64,000 nt of DNA from Elioraea tepidiphila DSM 17972 (lineage in GTDB: Bacteria > Pseudomonadota > Alphaproteobacteria > Acetobacterales > Acetobacteraceae), in the NCBI RefSeq assembly GCF_000378465.1, contig NZ_KB899916.1, positions 95,308-159,307 on the forward strand, in the 5' to 3' direction. This document shows, piece after piece, positions 52,028 to 60,911 of the stretch. How positions within the stretch are numbered: position 1 is the stretch's first letter; every line of letters begins with the position of its first letter. Both the position numbers and the translations under genes were made by a program. Below the pieces are notes generated by a model. That model saw only the letters and a program-made list of their open reading frames with translations. It made no database searches and was not told the DNA's origin.

Positions 52028-53001
52028 CAGCTGCCGGGCTTCCAGTCGGTGATGCGCTGGATCAGCGCGGCGTCGAACTGGCGCCGGTACTGCTCGAAGG
52101 CCGGGGCCAGTGCCGACTGGAACGCGGCCGTGTCGACCGTCTCGCGCACCGTCATGCCGCGCGAGCGCAGCAACGCGACGCCGTCGCGCTCATCGGCCGA
52201 GACTTTGTCGCGGTTGGCCTGCACCGCCGCCTTCGCCGCCTCCTGGAACGCCGCCTTGTCGGCCGCGTTCAGCCGGTTCCAGAACCCCGGATTGCCGATC
52301 AGCACGGCCGGCGAATACACGTGACGGGTGAGCGACAGGTAGCGCTGCACCTGGTTGAGGTTGTTCGCCACGATCACCGGGATCGGGTTCTCCTGCCCGT
52401 CCACCGTGCCCTGCTGGAGCGCGGGAACGAGCTCGCTGAACGCCATTGGCGTCGGCAGCGCGCCCAGCGTCTGGAAGGCGCGCATGTGCACCGGGTTCTC
52501 CATGGTGCGGATCTTCAGACCCTGCACGTCGGCGGGCGAGTTCACCTCGCGCCGGGAGTTGGTGACGTTGCGGAAGCCGTTCTCCATCCAGGCGACCCCG
52601 ATCAGGCCGCGCGGGGTGAACTTCGCCAGCAGCTCCTGGCCGATCGCGCTGTCCAGCACGCCGCGCGCGTGGTCGTAGTCGCGGAACAGGAACGGGATGT
52701 CGAGCACGAGCGTGTCGGGCACGAAGTTGCCGACCGGGCCGGTGGAGGTGATGGTGAACTCCTGCGTGCCGATCTGCGTCGCCTCGATCGCCTCGCGCTC
52801 GTTGTCGTTGCGCTGGATGGTGACGCGGTAGCGCCCGTTGGTCAGGCGCTCGACCGTCTCCTTGAAGGCGATCGCGGCCACGCCGTAGTGGCTGTTGGCG
52901 GCGAGCGCATGCGTGAGCGTGACGTTGGTCTGGGCGGCGGCGGGGGCCGCCAGCACGCCGCCGGCCAGGCCGGCCATCAGAAGGCGACGCGAAAGGTGCA
53001 T
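52027..53001 (-). CDS. dctP: TRAP transporter solute-binding protein, DctP family
   Basis: Periplasmic receptor of 324 residues with twin-arginine-like signal MHLSRRLLMAGLAGGVLAAP cleaved near AAAQT. The DctP signature region around GLKIRTMENPVHMRAFQTLGA carries the conserved ligand arginine. FSELVPALQQGTVDGQENP is also standard. GGGAGGATT lies before the ATG. Dicarboxylates, sugar acids or keto acids are typical cargo. It is divergent from the molybdopterin oxidoreductase. Confidence 0.93.
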   Translation of the reverse strand: MHLSRRLLMAGLAGGVLAAPAAAQTNVTLTHALAANSHYGVAAIAFKETVERLTNGRYRVTIQRNDNEREAIEATQIGTQEFTITSTGPVGNFVPDTLVLDIPFLFRDYDHARGVLDSAIGQELLAKFTPRGLIGVAWMENGFRNVTNSRREVNSPADVQGLKIRTMENPVHMRAFQTLGALPTPMAFSELVPALQQGTVDGQENPIPVIVANNLNQVQRYLSLTRHVYSPAVLIGNPGFWNRLNAADKAAFQEAAKAAVQANRDKVSADERDGVALLRSRGMTVRETVDTAAFQSALAPAFEQYRRQFDAALIQRITDWKPGS

Positions 53002-53186
53002 CGGGCAATCCTCCCTGGATCGTGGATCGGGCGGGTTTCCCCGCGGACGGGCGGAACATAGGGGCGACCGGGCGGATCGGCAACGCGGGGGGCGGGCACG
53101 ACGGCCGGACCGGGCGCCCCGCCTCTTTACGATGGCGTATCGCTGGGCTCCGGCGCTAGGCTTGGTCGCGGCGCCGGAGGAAGGCG

Positions 53187-55130
53187 ATGGGTGAGGTCCG
53201 CCACATCAAGGGCTGCTGCCCGCTGGATTGCCAGGACACCTGTGCCTGGGAGGCCGAGGTGGAGGGCGGACGGGTCACGGCCGTGCGCGGGGCGAGGGAC
53301 CATCCGTTCACCCGCGGCGTACTCTGCGCCAAGGTGAATGACTACGAGGCGCGCGCCTATGCGCCCGACCGGCTGCTCCACCCGCTGCGCCGCGTCGGTG
53401 CGAAGGGCGAGGGGCGGTTCGAGCGCATCTCCTGGGAGGCCGCACTCGACCTGATCGCCCAGCGCTTCGGCCTGATCATCGCCCGCCACGGCGCCGAGGC
53501 GCTGCTGCCGCACAACTATCTCGGCACGATGGGCGTGGTGCAGCGCCGCGCGCTCCTGCGCATCTTCCACGCGCTCGGCGCGAGCCGCATGCACGGGCAT
53601 ATCTGCTCGGTCGCCGCGATCGCCTCGGCCGGGGCGGGCTGGCCGCTCGGCTTCGACCCCGAGGACATGGTGGAGAGCCGGCTGATCCTGCTCTGGGGGC
53701 TGAACGCGCTCTCCACCTGCCACCACCACTGGCACTTCATCCAGGAGGCGAAGAAGCGCCACGGCGCGCGCGTCATCTGCCTCGATCCGATCCGCACCCG
53801 CACCGCGCGGCAATGCGACGAGCACATCCAGCTCCGCCCCGGCTCGGACGCGGTGCTGGCGGCGGCGATGGCGCGCGTGATGCTGGAGGAGGGGCTCGCC
53901 GATCTCGACTTCGCGCGCGCGGCCGCCGCCGATCTCGATGCGCTGCCGGAGCGGCTCACGCCCTGGACGGCGGAGCGCGCCGCCGCGGTCTGCGGTATCG
54001 GCGCCGACACGATTGTCCGCCTCGCGCGCGACTTCGCCGCCGCGCGCCCGGCGGTGATCCGCGCCGGGGTGGGGCCGCAGCAGAGCCTGCTCGGTGACGC
54101 CTTCGTGCGCCGCATCGGCACACTCGCGGTCCTGGCGGGGCACTGGCGCCACCGCGGCGGCGGCGTGCTGATCATCGCCACGCCCACGCTGGAGAGCGCG
54201 CGGGTCGATCGCGCCGATCTGATCCCGGCCGGGCTGAACCCGCGCAGCCTCGACATGGCGCATCTCGGCGAGCAGCTCGCGGCACTCGATCCGCCGATCA
54301 GGGGGCTGATGATCTGGGGCACCAACCCGGCGGTGGTGCAGCCCGATGCCGGCCGCGTGCGCGCGGGTCTGGCGCGCGAGGACCTGTTCACCGTCGTGCT
54401 GGAACACTTCCTCACCGATACGGCGCGCTACGCCGACATCGTGCTGCCCTCGACCACGCAGCTCGAGCATTTCGACCTGCACGGTGCCTGGGGCCACCAC
54501 TACGTGACGATCAACCTGCCGGCGATCGCCCCGCTCGGCGAGGCCAGGCCGCATGCCGAGGTGATGCGCCTGCTCGCCCCGCGTCTCGGACTCGACCACC
54601 CGGCGTTCCGCGAGACCGACGAGGAGATCGCCGCGACCGCGCTACCGTCGGGGATCGATCTGGAAACCCTCAAGCGCGCAGGCTGGATGAAGACCGAGAA
54701 ACCTCCACCGACTCTCGCCACGGGCAGGCTTCGTCTCGCGGGAGAGATCCCAGTGCCGGAGGAACCGCGCGACGGTGCGCTGCGCCTGCTCACCCCCAAG
54801 GCGCATTTCTTCCTCAACTCGTCCTTCGCCAACATGCCGCGCCAGCGCCACGGCGAGGTCGAGCCGACCCTGCACATGGCGCCGTCGGATGCGGCCGCGC
54901 GCGGGCTCGCCGACGGCGCACGCGTGGTCTTGCGCAACGCGCAGGGCGCGATCCCGGCGACGCTGCACGTCACGGACGCGACGCTGCCCGGCGTGGTCGC
55001 GCTGCCCGGCAAGTGGTGGAGCACCGCGGGTGAGGACGGGCCGGTGGCGAACCTGCTCTCACCGTCGTCCTGGTCGCCCTGGGGACAGCCGGCCTACAAC
55101 GACACTTTCGTTACGGTATCGGCGATCTAG
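53187..55130 (+). CDS. Molybdopterin oxidoreductase with N-terminal 4Fe-4S site
   Basis: DMSO-reductase-superfamily enzyme of 647 residues. Cys11, Cys15, Cys19 and Cys47 (CPLDCQDTC ... VLCAK) form the [4Fe-4S] site. Cys140 in HGHICSVAA occupies the position of the molybdenum ligand in the Cys/Sec-type members. The C-terminal molydopterin-binding domain (HMAPSDAAARGLADGARVVL) is present. There is no twin-arginine signal, so it is cytoplasmic. The physiological substrate and electron acceptor are unknown, and no partner subunits are adjacent. GGAGGAAGG precedes the ATG. Confidence 0.9.
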   Translation: MGEVRHIKGCCPLDCQDTCAWEAEVEGGRVTAVRGARDHPFTRGVLCAKVNDYEARAYAPDRLLHPLRRVGAKGEGRFERISWEAALDLIAQRFGLIIARHGAEALLPHNYLGTMGVVQRRALLRIFHALGASRMHGHICSVAAIASAGAGWPLGFDPEDMVESRLILLWGLNALSTCHHHWHFIQEAKKRHGARVICLDPIRTRTARQCDEHIQLRPGSDAVLAAAMARVMLEEGLADLDFARAAAADLDALPERLTPWTAERAAAVCGIGADTIVRLARDFAAARPAVIRAGVGPQQSLLGDAFVRRIGTLAVLAGHWRHRGGGVLIIATPTLESARVDRADLIPAGLNPRSLDMAHLGEQLAALDPPIRGLMIWGTNPAVVQPDAGRVRAGLAREDLFTVVLEHFLTDTARYADIVLPSTTQLEHFDLHGAWGHHYVTINLPAIAPLGEARPHAEVMRLLAPRLGLDHPAFRETDEEIAATALPSGIDLETLKRAGWMKTEKPPPTLATGRLRLAGEIPVPEEPRDGALRLLTPKAHFFLNSSFANMPRQRHGEVEPTLHMAPSDAAARGLADGARVVLRNAQGAIPATLHVTDATLPGVVALPGKWWSTAGEDGPVANLLSPSSWSPWGQPAYNDTFVTVSAI

Positions 55131-55876
55131 GCCGCACGGAGCGCGCGCACCGCCCCCCACACTGTCATCGCACCGATCACGACCACCAGGCCCTCCAGGA
55201 TGACGACGTGCTTCCAGGGTGGGATGCGCGCGACCAGCCAGGCGGCGGCCCGGCTGCCCGGGACGGTCGCGGCACCGAGTGCAAGGCCCAGCACCACGAG
55301 ATCCGGCCCGAGCACCCCACCGGCCGCGTAACCGGCGACGCGGGCGACATGCATCGAACCGGAGACGAAGGCGTCGGTCGCGATCAGCGCGCGCGCGGGC
55401 AGACCTGCGCCGAGCAGCAGCGGGATCAGCAGCATCCCCGCCCCGGTGGTGATGCCGGAGAGTAGGCCGGTGGCCGCGCCGCCGATGGCCAGCACGAGCG
55501 GCGTGGCAGCGAGGGTCTGACCCGCGAGCGCACGTCGCAGCACCACCGAGACGATCAGGAATCCGCCGACGATCAGGTCCGCCCACGCGCCGCCAAGCGC
55601 ACCAAACGCGTAAGCGCCGGCGAGCGCCCCCGGCAGCACGCCTGCCAGCACCGGCAGCGCGATGCGGAGCGAGAGCGAGTCACGGAACGCCCAGACGCGT
55701 CCGGCATTGGTCAGCACCATCGCCACCGCCAGCACCGGCACGGTGATGCGCGCGCCGAGGATCGGCAGCAGATAGGCCGACAGCATCAGCCCAGCGCCGA
55801 AGCCCGAGATGCCCGAGATCGCGCCGGCGGCGAGCGCCAGGATCAGCGCCGCCGCCCACTGCCAGGGCTCAAGCAT
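55127..55876 (-). CDS. TSUP family (TauE/SafE) anion permease
   Basis: Membrane protein of 249 residues with about eight helices in two repeats. GISGFGAGLMLSAYLLPILG and the second-half GLLSGITTGAGMLLIPLLLGAG match TauE/SafE. Members export sulfite, sulfoacetate or other sulfur or carboxylate anions. It is the last gene of the CoA-transferase operon, 4 bases after the SDR, and its end overlaps the molybdopterin oxidoreductase gene by 4 bases. Confidence 0.9.
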   Translation of the reverse strand: MLEPWQWAAALILALAAGAISGISGFGAGLMLSAYLLPILGARITVPVLAVAMVLTNAGRVWAFRDSLSLRIALPVLAGVLPGALAGAYAFGALGGAWADLIVGGFLIVSVVLRRALAGQTLAATPLVLAIGGAATGLLSGITTGAGMLLIPLLLGAGLPARALIATDAFVSGSMHVARVAGYAAGGVLGPDLVVLGLALGAATVPGSRAAAWLVARIPPWKHVVILEGLVVVIGAMTVWGAVRALRAA

Positions 55877-55880
55877 CGGG

Positions 55881-56627
55881 TCAGCCGGGCAGGTAGGCGC
55901 CGCCGTTCACGTGCAGCGTCTGGCCGGTGATATAGCGCGCGCGGGGGCCGGCGAGGAACCGCACCGCCGCCGCGACTTCCTCCGGCGTGCCCTCCCGCCC
56001 GACCAGCGTGCGCCGCCCGCCCCGATGATGCGGCCGCGCCGTGTCGCGCGCGGTGTCGATCAGCCCGGGCGCGACCAGGTTCACGGTGATGCCGTCGGGC
56101 GCAAGATCGTGTGCGAGCGCGCGCGTGAAGCCGGCGAGCCCCGCCTTCGCCGTAACGACATGCGCACGGTTCGCCGCGCCACTGTGACCGGTCAGGCCGC
56201 CGATATTGACGATGGTTCCCTGCCCCGAATCGCGCAGCGCCGGCAGCGCCGCGCGCGCGCAGTGGAACGCACCGTCCAGGCAGACATCCAGCACGGCGCG
56301 CCAGGCAGCGAAGTCCATCTCTGCGAATGGCAGTTCGCGGCGGATGGCAGCGTTGTTCACCAGGATGTCCAGCCGACCGAAGGTGTCGACGGCCGTGGCG
56401 ACCATCGCGCCGACGGCCTTCGTGTCGGTCACGTCGCCGAGGGCGACGACCGCGCGCCCCCCGGCCGCGGTGATCTCGGCGGCGACCGCGTTGGCCTCGG
56501 CGCGGTTGGCGCGCGCGTTCACGACCACCGCGGCGCCGCCTTCGGCGAGGTCGAGCGCGATCGCCCTGCCGATATTGCGCCCGGCGCCGGTGACGAGCGC
56601 GACCCGGCCCGCAAGCTCGCGTGTCAT
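55881..56627 (-). CDS. SDR-family protein with most of the catalytic tetrad missing
   Basis: Rossmann-fold SDR of 248 residues. Cofactor motif TGAGRNIG (13-20), NNAA at 91-94 and GQTLHVNGGAYL at the C-terminus are normal. Compared with E. coli FabG, Asn110 is Cys116 (VCLDG), Ser138 is Gly144 (NIGG) and Tyr151 is Val157 (AHVVTAK). Only Lys161 remains; His156 lies next to the missing tyrosine. Classical ketone reduction is therefore doubtful. A changed acid-base residue or a binding role is possible. It sits 3 bases after the MmgE/PrpD gene. Confidence 0.88.
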   Translation of the reverse strand: MTRELAGRVALVTGAGRNIGRAIALDLAEGGAAVVVNARANRAEANAVAAEITAAGGRAVVALGDVTDTKAVGAMVATAVDTFGRLDILVNNAAIRRELPFAEMDFAAWRAVLDVCLDGAFHCARAALPALRDSGQGTIVNIGGLTGHSGAANRAHVVTAKAGLAGFTRALAHDLAPDGITVNLVAPGLIDTARDTARPHHRGGRRTLVGREGTPEEVAAAVRFLAGPRARYITGQTLHVNGGAYLPG

Positions 56628-56630
56628 CGC

Positions 56631-57989
56631 TCAGCCGCGCAAGGCGGCAGCGTCGAGCCGCGCGGCATCGAACGCATCGGCCGCGAAGCGCAGCGCGGCC
56701 TCGCTCCGCGCTTCGTCCCAGCCGCCGTGACGCATGTTGGCGCGCGCCTTCGCCTCGATCTCGGCGCGGCTCAGCGGCTCGGAGACGCCGCCGCGCAGAT
56801 GCGGCTGGCGCTCCTCGATCACCGTGCCGTCGGCGAGTGTGGCGCGCACATGGCCGGTATAGGCGCGCGGATACGGATTGTCCGGATCGACCACGTAGCG
56901 AACCTTCGCGGCGAGCGCGCGCAGGCGCGGATCAGCGACGCGTGCATCCGTGAAGGCGTCAAGGGCCGCACCGTCGAGGAAGAACCCGGCCGCGATGCAG
57001 TAGGGCGTGCTGAACTTCGCCGCGTAAGCGTTGGGGGGGGACTGCTTGTCGGCGAGCGGCTCCCACAGCCGGTGCAGGATGCCCTCGGCCGTCTCGCACT
57101 CGATCGCAACGATCGTATCCGCCTTCACGCCGCGCGCGGCGAGCCGGCGCGCGCAATCGACATAAGGGTGCGTCATGGTGCCACAGGCATAGGGCTTGAA
57201 GGCGATCGTCTCGGCCACCCATCGCGTGCCGAAGCCGTCGAGCAGGGCATCCCAGGTCTTGGGCAGGGCGTGCGCAAAGCCATTGAACAGCCCGTGCGGT
57301 CCTTCGAACACGGTGCGCGGTCCGACGAAGCCTCCTTTCGCGAGCAGCACGGCGCGGATGCCGCCCTGCGCCGCCCAGCCCGGATGCAGCCGCTTGGTCC
57401 AGGCGCCTTCGGAGAGGTACTCGATGATGCCGGAGGCGAAACTGCCGGCGATGCCGAGCGCGTCGGTGATCTGCGCGGGCGAGAGCCGCAGTGCGACGCC
57501 GACGCCAAGCGCCGCCCCCATGGCGCCGAACACAGAGGTCGGGTGGAATCCCGCCTTGTGCACCGCCTTGGGCACGACGGTGGAGAGCCGGCAGGTCGCC
57601 TCGGCGCCAACCGCGATGCCGCGCAGCGCATCAACACCCGCGAGCCCGAAGCGCTCCGCGACCGCCAGCACGGCCGGCACCACCACGGCGCCCGCATGGA
57701 CCGGCCCGCCCTCGAAGGTGTCGTCGAAATCCTCGCCATGCGCCGCCGTGCCGTTGATCAGCGCCGCATCGGCCGCCGAGAATGCGCGCGCATGGCCGAT
57801 CGCGGTGCAGGGACCATCAGCGTCCGCCGCATCCAGCGTTGCCGCGATGTATGGCTCGCCGCGTGCGCCAACGCAGAGGCCGGCGATGTCGATCAGTAGA
57901 CGCTCGCAGGTCTCGCGCATTGCTGCACTCGGCGCGGCCTCCGTCGCCGCCCGTGCCAGACGTTCCGCCACGCTCACATCCGCCTTCAC
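56631..57989 (-). CDS. MmgE/PrpD family protein
   Basis: Protein of 452 residues from the GTG at 57989, preceded by GGAGGAATGC and overlapping the tctA stop (GTGA). It has the family features GTAAHGEDFDDTFEGG, KRLHPGWAAQGG and FKPYACGTMTHPYVD. Relatives include 2-methylcitrate dehydratase and cis-aconitate decarboxylase. It is clearly different in sequence from the copy at 25907. In this operon it probably dehydrates or decarboxylates the acid brought in by TctCBA. Confidence 0.88.
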   Translation of the reverse strand: MKADVSVAERLARAATEAAPSAAMRETCERLLIDIAGLCVGARGEPYIAATLDAADADGPCTAIGHARAFSAADAALINGTAAHGEDFDDTFEGGPVHAGAVVVPAVLAVAERFGLAGVDALRGIAVGAEATCRLSTVVPKAVHKAGFHPTSVFGAMGAALGVGVALRLSPAQITDALGIAGSFASGIIEYLSEGAWTKRLHPGWAAQGGIRAVLLAKGGFVGPRTVFEGPHGLFNGFAHALPKTWDALLDGFGTRWVAETIAFKPYACGTMTHPYVDCARRLAARGVKADTIVAIECETAEGILHRLWEPLADKQSPPNAYAAKFSTPYCIAAGFFLDGAALDAFTDARVADPRLRALAAKVRYVVDPDNPYPRAYTGHVRATLADGTVIEERQPHLRGGVSEPLSRAEIEAKARANMRHGGWDEARSEAALRFAADAFDAARLDAAALRG

Positions 57990-59437
57990 GCATTCCTCCG
58001 GAACTCGCGCCACAGGGAGAAGCCGGTCAGCAGCACCGCCGCCGTCAGCAGGCCGAGTGCCACCGGGTCTTCGATGAACACCCGATGGTCCCCGCCCGAC
58101 AGCACGAGGCTGCGACGGTAGTTGCTCTCGAGCATGAACCCGAGAACGACACCGAGCACCAGCGGCAGCACCGGCACACCCGCCCAGCGCAGGAAGTAGC
58201 CGATCACGCCGACCACCAGCACCAGGCCGACATCGAACAGGCTCTGTTCGATCGCGAACACGCCCGAGACGATCAGCGCAAGGATCGTCGCGACCAGAAA
58301 CGGCTTGGGCCGGTTCACGAGCCACAACGCCGGCGTGAGGATGACGAGGCCGAGCAGCAGCATCGCGATGTTGGCGATCAGGAGCCCGCCATAGAGCCCC
58401 CACACCACGTCCGGGGCCCGCTCGAACAGCAGCGGCCCCGGTGTCAGCCCATGCACCAGGAACCCGCCGAGCAGGATCGCCGCCGAGTTCGAGCCCGGAA
58501 TGCCGAGCGAGAGCAGCGGCACGAGCGCGGTCGCGGTGACGACATTGTTCGCCGATTCCGGCGCGGCGACACCTTCCGGCGCGCCCTTGCCGAACGCGTC
58601 GGGGTTCTTCGACCATCGGCGCGCCTCGTTGTAGGCCATGAACGCGGCGATCGTGCCGCCGGCGCCGGGGGTGACGCCTTCGAACGTTCCGATACCGCAG
58701 CCGATCGCCTGCGCCGGCAGCAGGCGGCGGAACATCGCCAGACTTGGCAGCTTCAGCCGCGTGTCGCGCGCCTCGACCTTGGCCCATTCCGGCTCGCCGA
58801 TCTGCACCAGCATCTCGGCGACCGCGAACAGCCCGACCATCACCAGGATCGGCCGGATGCCGCCCAGCAGCTCGGGCGAGCCGAAGGTGAAGCGCGGCAC
58901 GCCGGAGACCGGATCGGTGCCGACGGTCGCCACCATGAGCCCGAGTGCCGCCGCGATCAGCCCCTTGGTGAGCGACCCGCCGGCGAGACTCGCGATCACC
59001 GACAGCCCCAGCACGGCGAGCCCGAAATAGGCTGCCGGGGTGAAGGCGAGCGCGACGCGCGCGAGCGGCTCGGTCGCCAGCACCAGCACGACGAGACCGA
59101 ACAGCCCCCCCACCAGACCCGAGATCAACGAGATGCCGAGCGCTTCGCCACCCTTGCCCTGGCGCGCCATCTCGTAGCCGTCGAGCGTGGTCGCGGCGGC
59201 GGAGTTCGTGCCGGGCGTGCGGATCAGGATCGCCGGGATCGAGCCCCCGTATTCCGCGCCGACATACACGCTGGCGAGCAGCACGATCGCCGGGATCGGC
59301 TCCATGCCGTAGGTGAACGGCAGCAGCAGCGCCATCGCGATCGAGGGTGAGATGCCCGGCAGCGCGCCACCGAGAATCCCCCAGAGCACGCCGCCGAACG
59401 CGGTGGCGACGGTCCAGGGGTCGGTGAATGCCCCCAT
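57986..59437 (-). CDS. tctA: Tripartite tricarboxylate transporter large permease TctA
   Basis: Membrane subunit of 483 residues with about twelve helices. The signature GILGGALPGISPSIAMALLLPFTYGM is at 20-45. IPAILIRTPGTNSAAATTLDGYEMARQGKGGEAL and SLGIPGSNSAAILLGGFLVHGLTPGP form the two substrate motifs. It starts directly after the tctB stop. It uses a proton or sodium gradient to import a polycarboxylate presented by TctC. Confidence 0.95.
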   Translation of the reverse strand: MGAFTDPWTVATAFGGVLWGILGGALPGISPSIAMALLLPFTYGMEPIPAIVLLASVYVGAEYGGSIPAILIRTPGTNSAAATTLDGYEMARQGKGGEALGISLISGLVGGLFGLVVLVLATEPLARVALAFTPAAYFGLAVLGLSVIASLAGGSLTKGLIAAALGLMVATVGTDPVSGVPRFTFGSPELLGGIRPILVMVGLFAVAEMLVQIGEPEWAKVEARDTRLKLPSLAMFRRLLPAQAIGCGIGTFEGVTPGAGGTIAAFMAYNEARRWSKNPDAFGKGAPEGVAAPESANNVVTATALVPLLSLGIPGSNSAAILLGGFLVHGLTPGPLLFERAPDVVWGLYGGLLIANIAMLLLGLVILTPALWLVNRPKPFLVATILALIVSGVFAIEQSLFDVGLVLVVGVIGYFLRWAGVPVLPLVLGVVLGFMLESNYRRSLVLSGGDHRVFIEDPVALGLLTAAVLLTGFSLWREFRRNA

Positions 59438-59896
59438 TCAGATCCCGCCGAACAGCGTGCCGGCGGGAAACGGGATTCCCATCACGCGCACGAAGCCGAA
59501 CCAGAACAGCACGCCGATGCCGATGGCGAAGGCGGCGAGACCGAGGCCTGACCGCGCCCCGGCATAGAGTGCGATCGCGCCGGCGAGCAGGCCGAGTGCC
59601 ATTGGATAGCCGATGAACGGCACGGCCAGGACATAGGCCACCAGCAGCGCGAGCAGCCCCGCCGCCCGGCCATGCGCCGGACTCGGCGGCGCCTCGCGCG
59701 GCGCGCCGACGAGGCTGCGCAGGATCAGCACCACGCCGGCCGCAGCCATCAGCATTGCGATCGCGACCGGCACGCCACCCGGCCCGACCGCGTCGGACAG
59801 CAGGCTGATGGGCAGGTCGACCGCCAGCGCCCAATAGGCACCGGCGAGCACCAGGGCGGCGAGGCCGAGGGCGATGTCGCGCGCGGACGCGCTCAC
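59438..59896 (-). CDS. tctB: Tripartite tricarboxylate transporter small permease TctB
   Basis: Four-helix subunit of 152 residues with poor overall conservation, as usual for the family. YWALAVDLPISLLSDAVGPGGVPVAIA and VLFWFGFVRVMGIPFPAGTLF are recognisable. The GTG at 59896 overlaps the tctC stop codon (GTGA). Confidence 0.9.
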   Translation of the reverse strand: MSASARDIALGLAALVLAGAYWALAVDLPISLLSDAVGPGGVPVAIAMLMAAAGVVLILRSLVGAPREAPPSPAHGRAAGLLALLVAYVLAVPFIGYPMALGLLAGAIALYAGARSGLGLAAFAIGIGVLFWFGFVRVMGIPFPAGTLFGGI

Positions 59897-60849
59897 CGCA
59901 CCACGCCGAGCTCGCGCAGCGTCGCGGCGATCTCGGCCGCGAACTCGGCGGTGAAGCGGCGCGCCTCCTCGCGGCCCTTGAGTGCCGGCACAAGGCTCTC
60001 CTTCGCGTACTGCTCCTTGTAGGCCGGGCTCGCGAGCACCTGGCGCAGCGCGTCATGCCACATCGCCGCGATCTCGTCGGGCATGCCCTTGGGCCCGGCA
60101 AGGCCGCGGAACTTGGTGACCACCAGATCCACCCCCTGCTCGCGCGCGGTCGCGAGATCGGGGAAGTCGGGCAGGCGCTCCTCGGTGACCACGCCGAGCA
60201 GGCGGATGCGGTTGGCGTCGAGCTGGGCGCGGATCTCCTGGATCTCGCCGATGCCGAGATCGAGCGTGCCGTTCAGCACGTTGATCATGAGGTCACCGCC
60301 CCCCTCGTGGCTGACCACGGCGGCGCGCGCGCCGATCAGCCGGTTCATCTTCTCGAAGGCGATGCGCTCGAGCGAGGCGGGGTTCGCCGCTCCCCATCTC
60401 TGGCGCCCCGGATTGGCCTTGGCGTGCGCGACCGCATCGGCGAGGGTGCGGAATGGCGACTCCACACGCGTGTAGATCACCTCGGGGTCAAGGAACACGA
60501 TCGCCAGCGGATCGAGCGAGTCGTAGCCGAACTCGGGCCTGCTCAGCAGCGTCGTCTGGATGTAGGTGGGCGTCGTTGCGTAGAACATCGAGCCGTCGGG
60601 CCGCGCGCGGGCGACGCGCGCGACCGCGGTCGCGCCGGAGCCGCCGCGCACGTTCTCGACCGCGAAGTTGACCCCCATCACCGGGTGCAGGTGCTTTATC
60701 AGTTCGCGCAGGAACACGTCACTGCCGCCGCCCGGCGAGGAATGCGTGACCAGCGTCACGGTCGGCACGGGATAGCGCATCTGCGCCTGTGCCGAGAACG
60801 GAACGAGCGCGGCCGCGGATGCGGCGGCGAAGCTGCGGCGTGTCAGCAT
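59893..60849 (-). CDS. tctC: Tripartite tricarboxylate transporter binding protein TctC
   Basis: Periplasmic receptor of 318 residues. The ATG at 60849 has GGGGAGGAAAC upstream. Twin-arginine-like signal MLTRRSFAAASAAALVPFS is cleaved near AQAQ. The TctC motifs VTHSSPGGGSDVFLRELIKHL, NVRGGSGATAVARVARA and RGLAGPKGMPDEI are present. A dicarboxylate or tricarboxylate ligand is probable. It lies downstream of the crotonase gene, separated by a hairpin at 60871-60900. Confidence 0.94.
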   Translation of the reverse strand: MLTRRSFAAASAAALVPFSAQAQMRYPVPTVTLVTHSSPGGGSDVFLRELIKHLHPVMGVNFAVENVRGGSGATAVARVARARPDGSMFYATTPTYIQTTLLSRPEFGYDSLDPLAIVFLDPEVIYTRVESPFRTLADAVAHAKANPGRQRWGAANPASLERIAFEKMNRLIGARAAVVSHEGGGDLMINVLNGTLDLGIGEIQEIRAQLDANRIRLLGVVTEERLPDFPDLATAREQGVDLVVTKFRGLAGPKGMPDEIAAMWHDALRQVLASPAYKEQYAKESLVPALKGREEARRFTAEFAAEIAATLRELGVVR

Positions 60850-60870
60850 CGGTTTCCTCCCCGTGAGATC

Positions 60871-60900
60871 GGCGGGGGGGGCGTTGTCCGCCCCCTCGCC
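60871..60900 (-). terminator. Intercistronic hairpin between crotonase gene and tctC
   Basis: GGGGGCG (60877-60883) pairs with CGCCCCC (60889-60895) around a 5-base loop, extended by GGCG (60871-60874) with CGCC (60897-60900). There is no T-run. It may tune the level of tctC against the upstream enzymes. Confidence 0.45.
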
Positions 60901-60911
60901 GGCGTCCGGAT

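Noticed and set aside
53090..53125. Terminator-like GC stem between dctP and the molybdopterin oxidoreductase
   Set aside because: The pairing needs several bulges and lies between divergent genes, where a terminator has no purpose.
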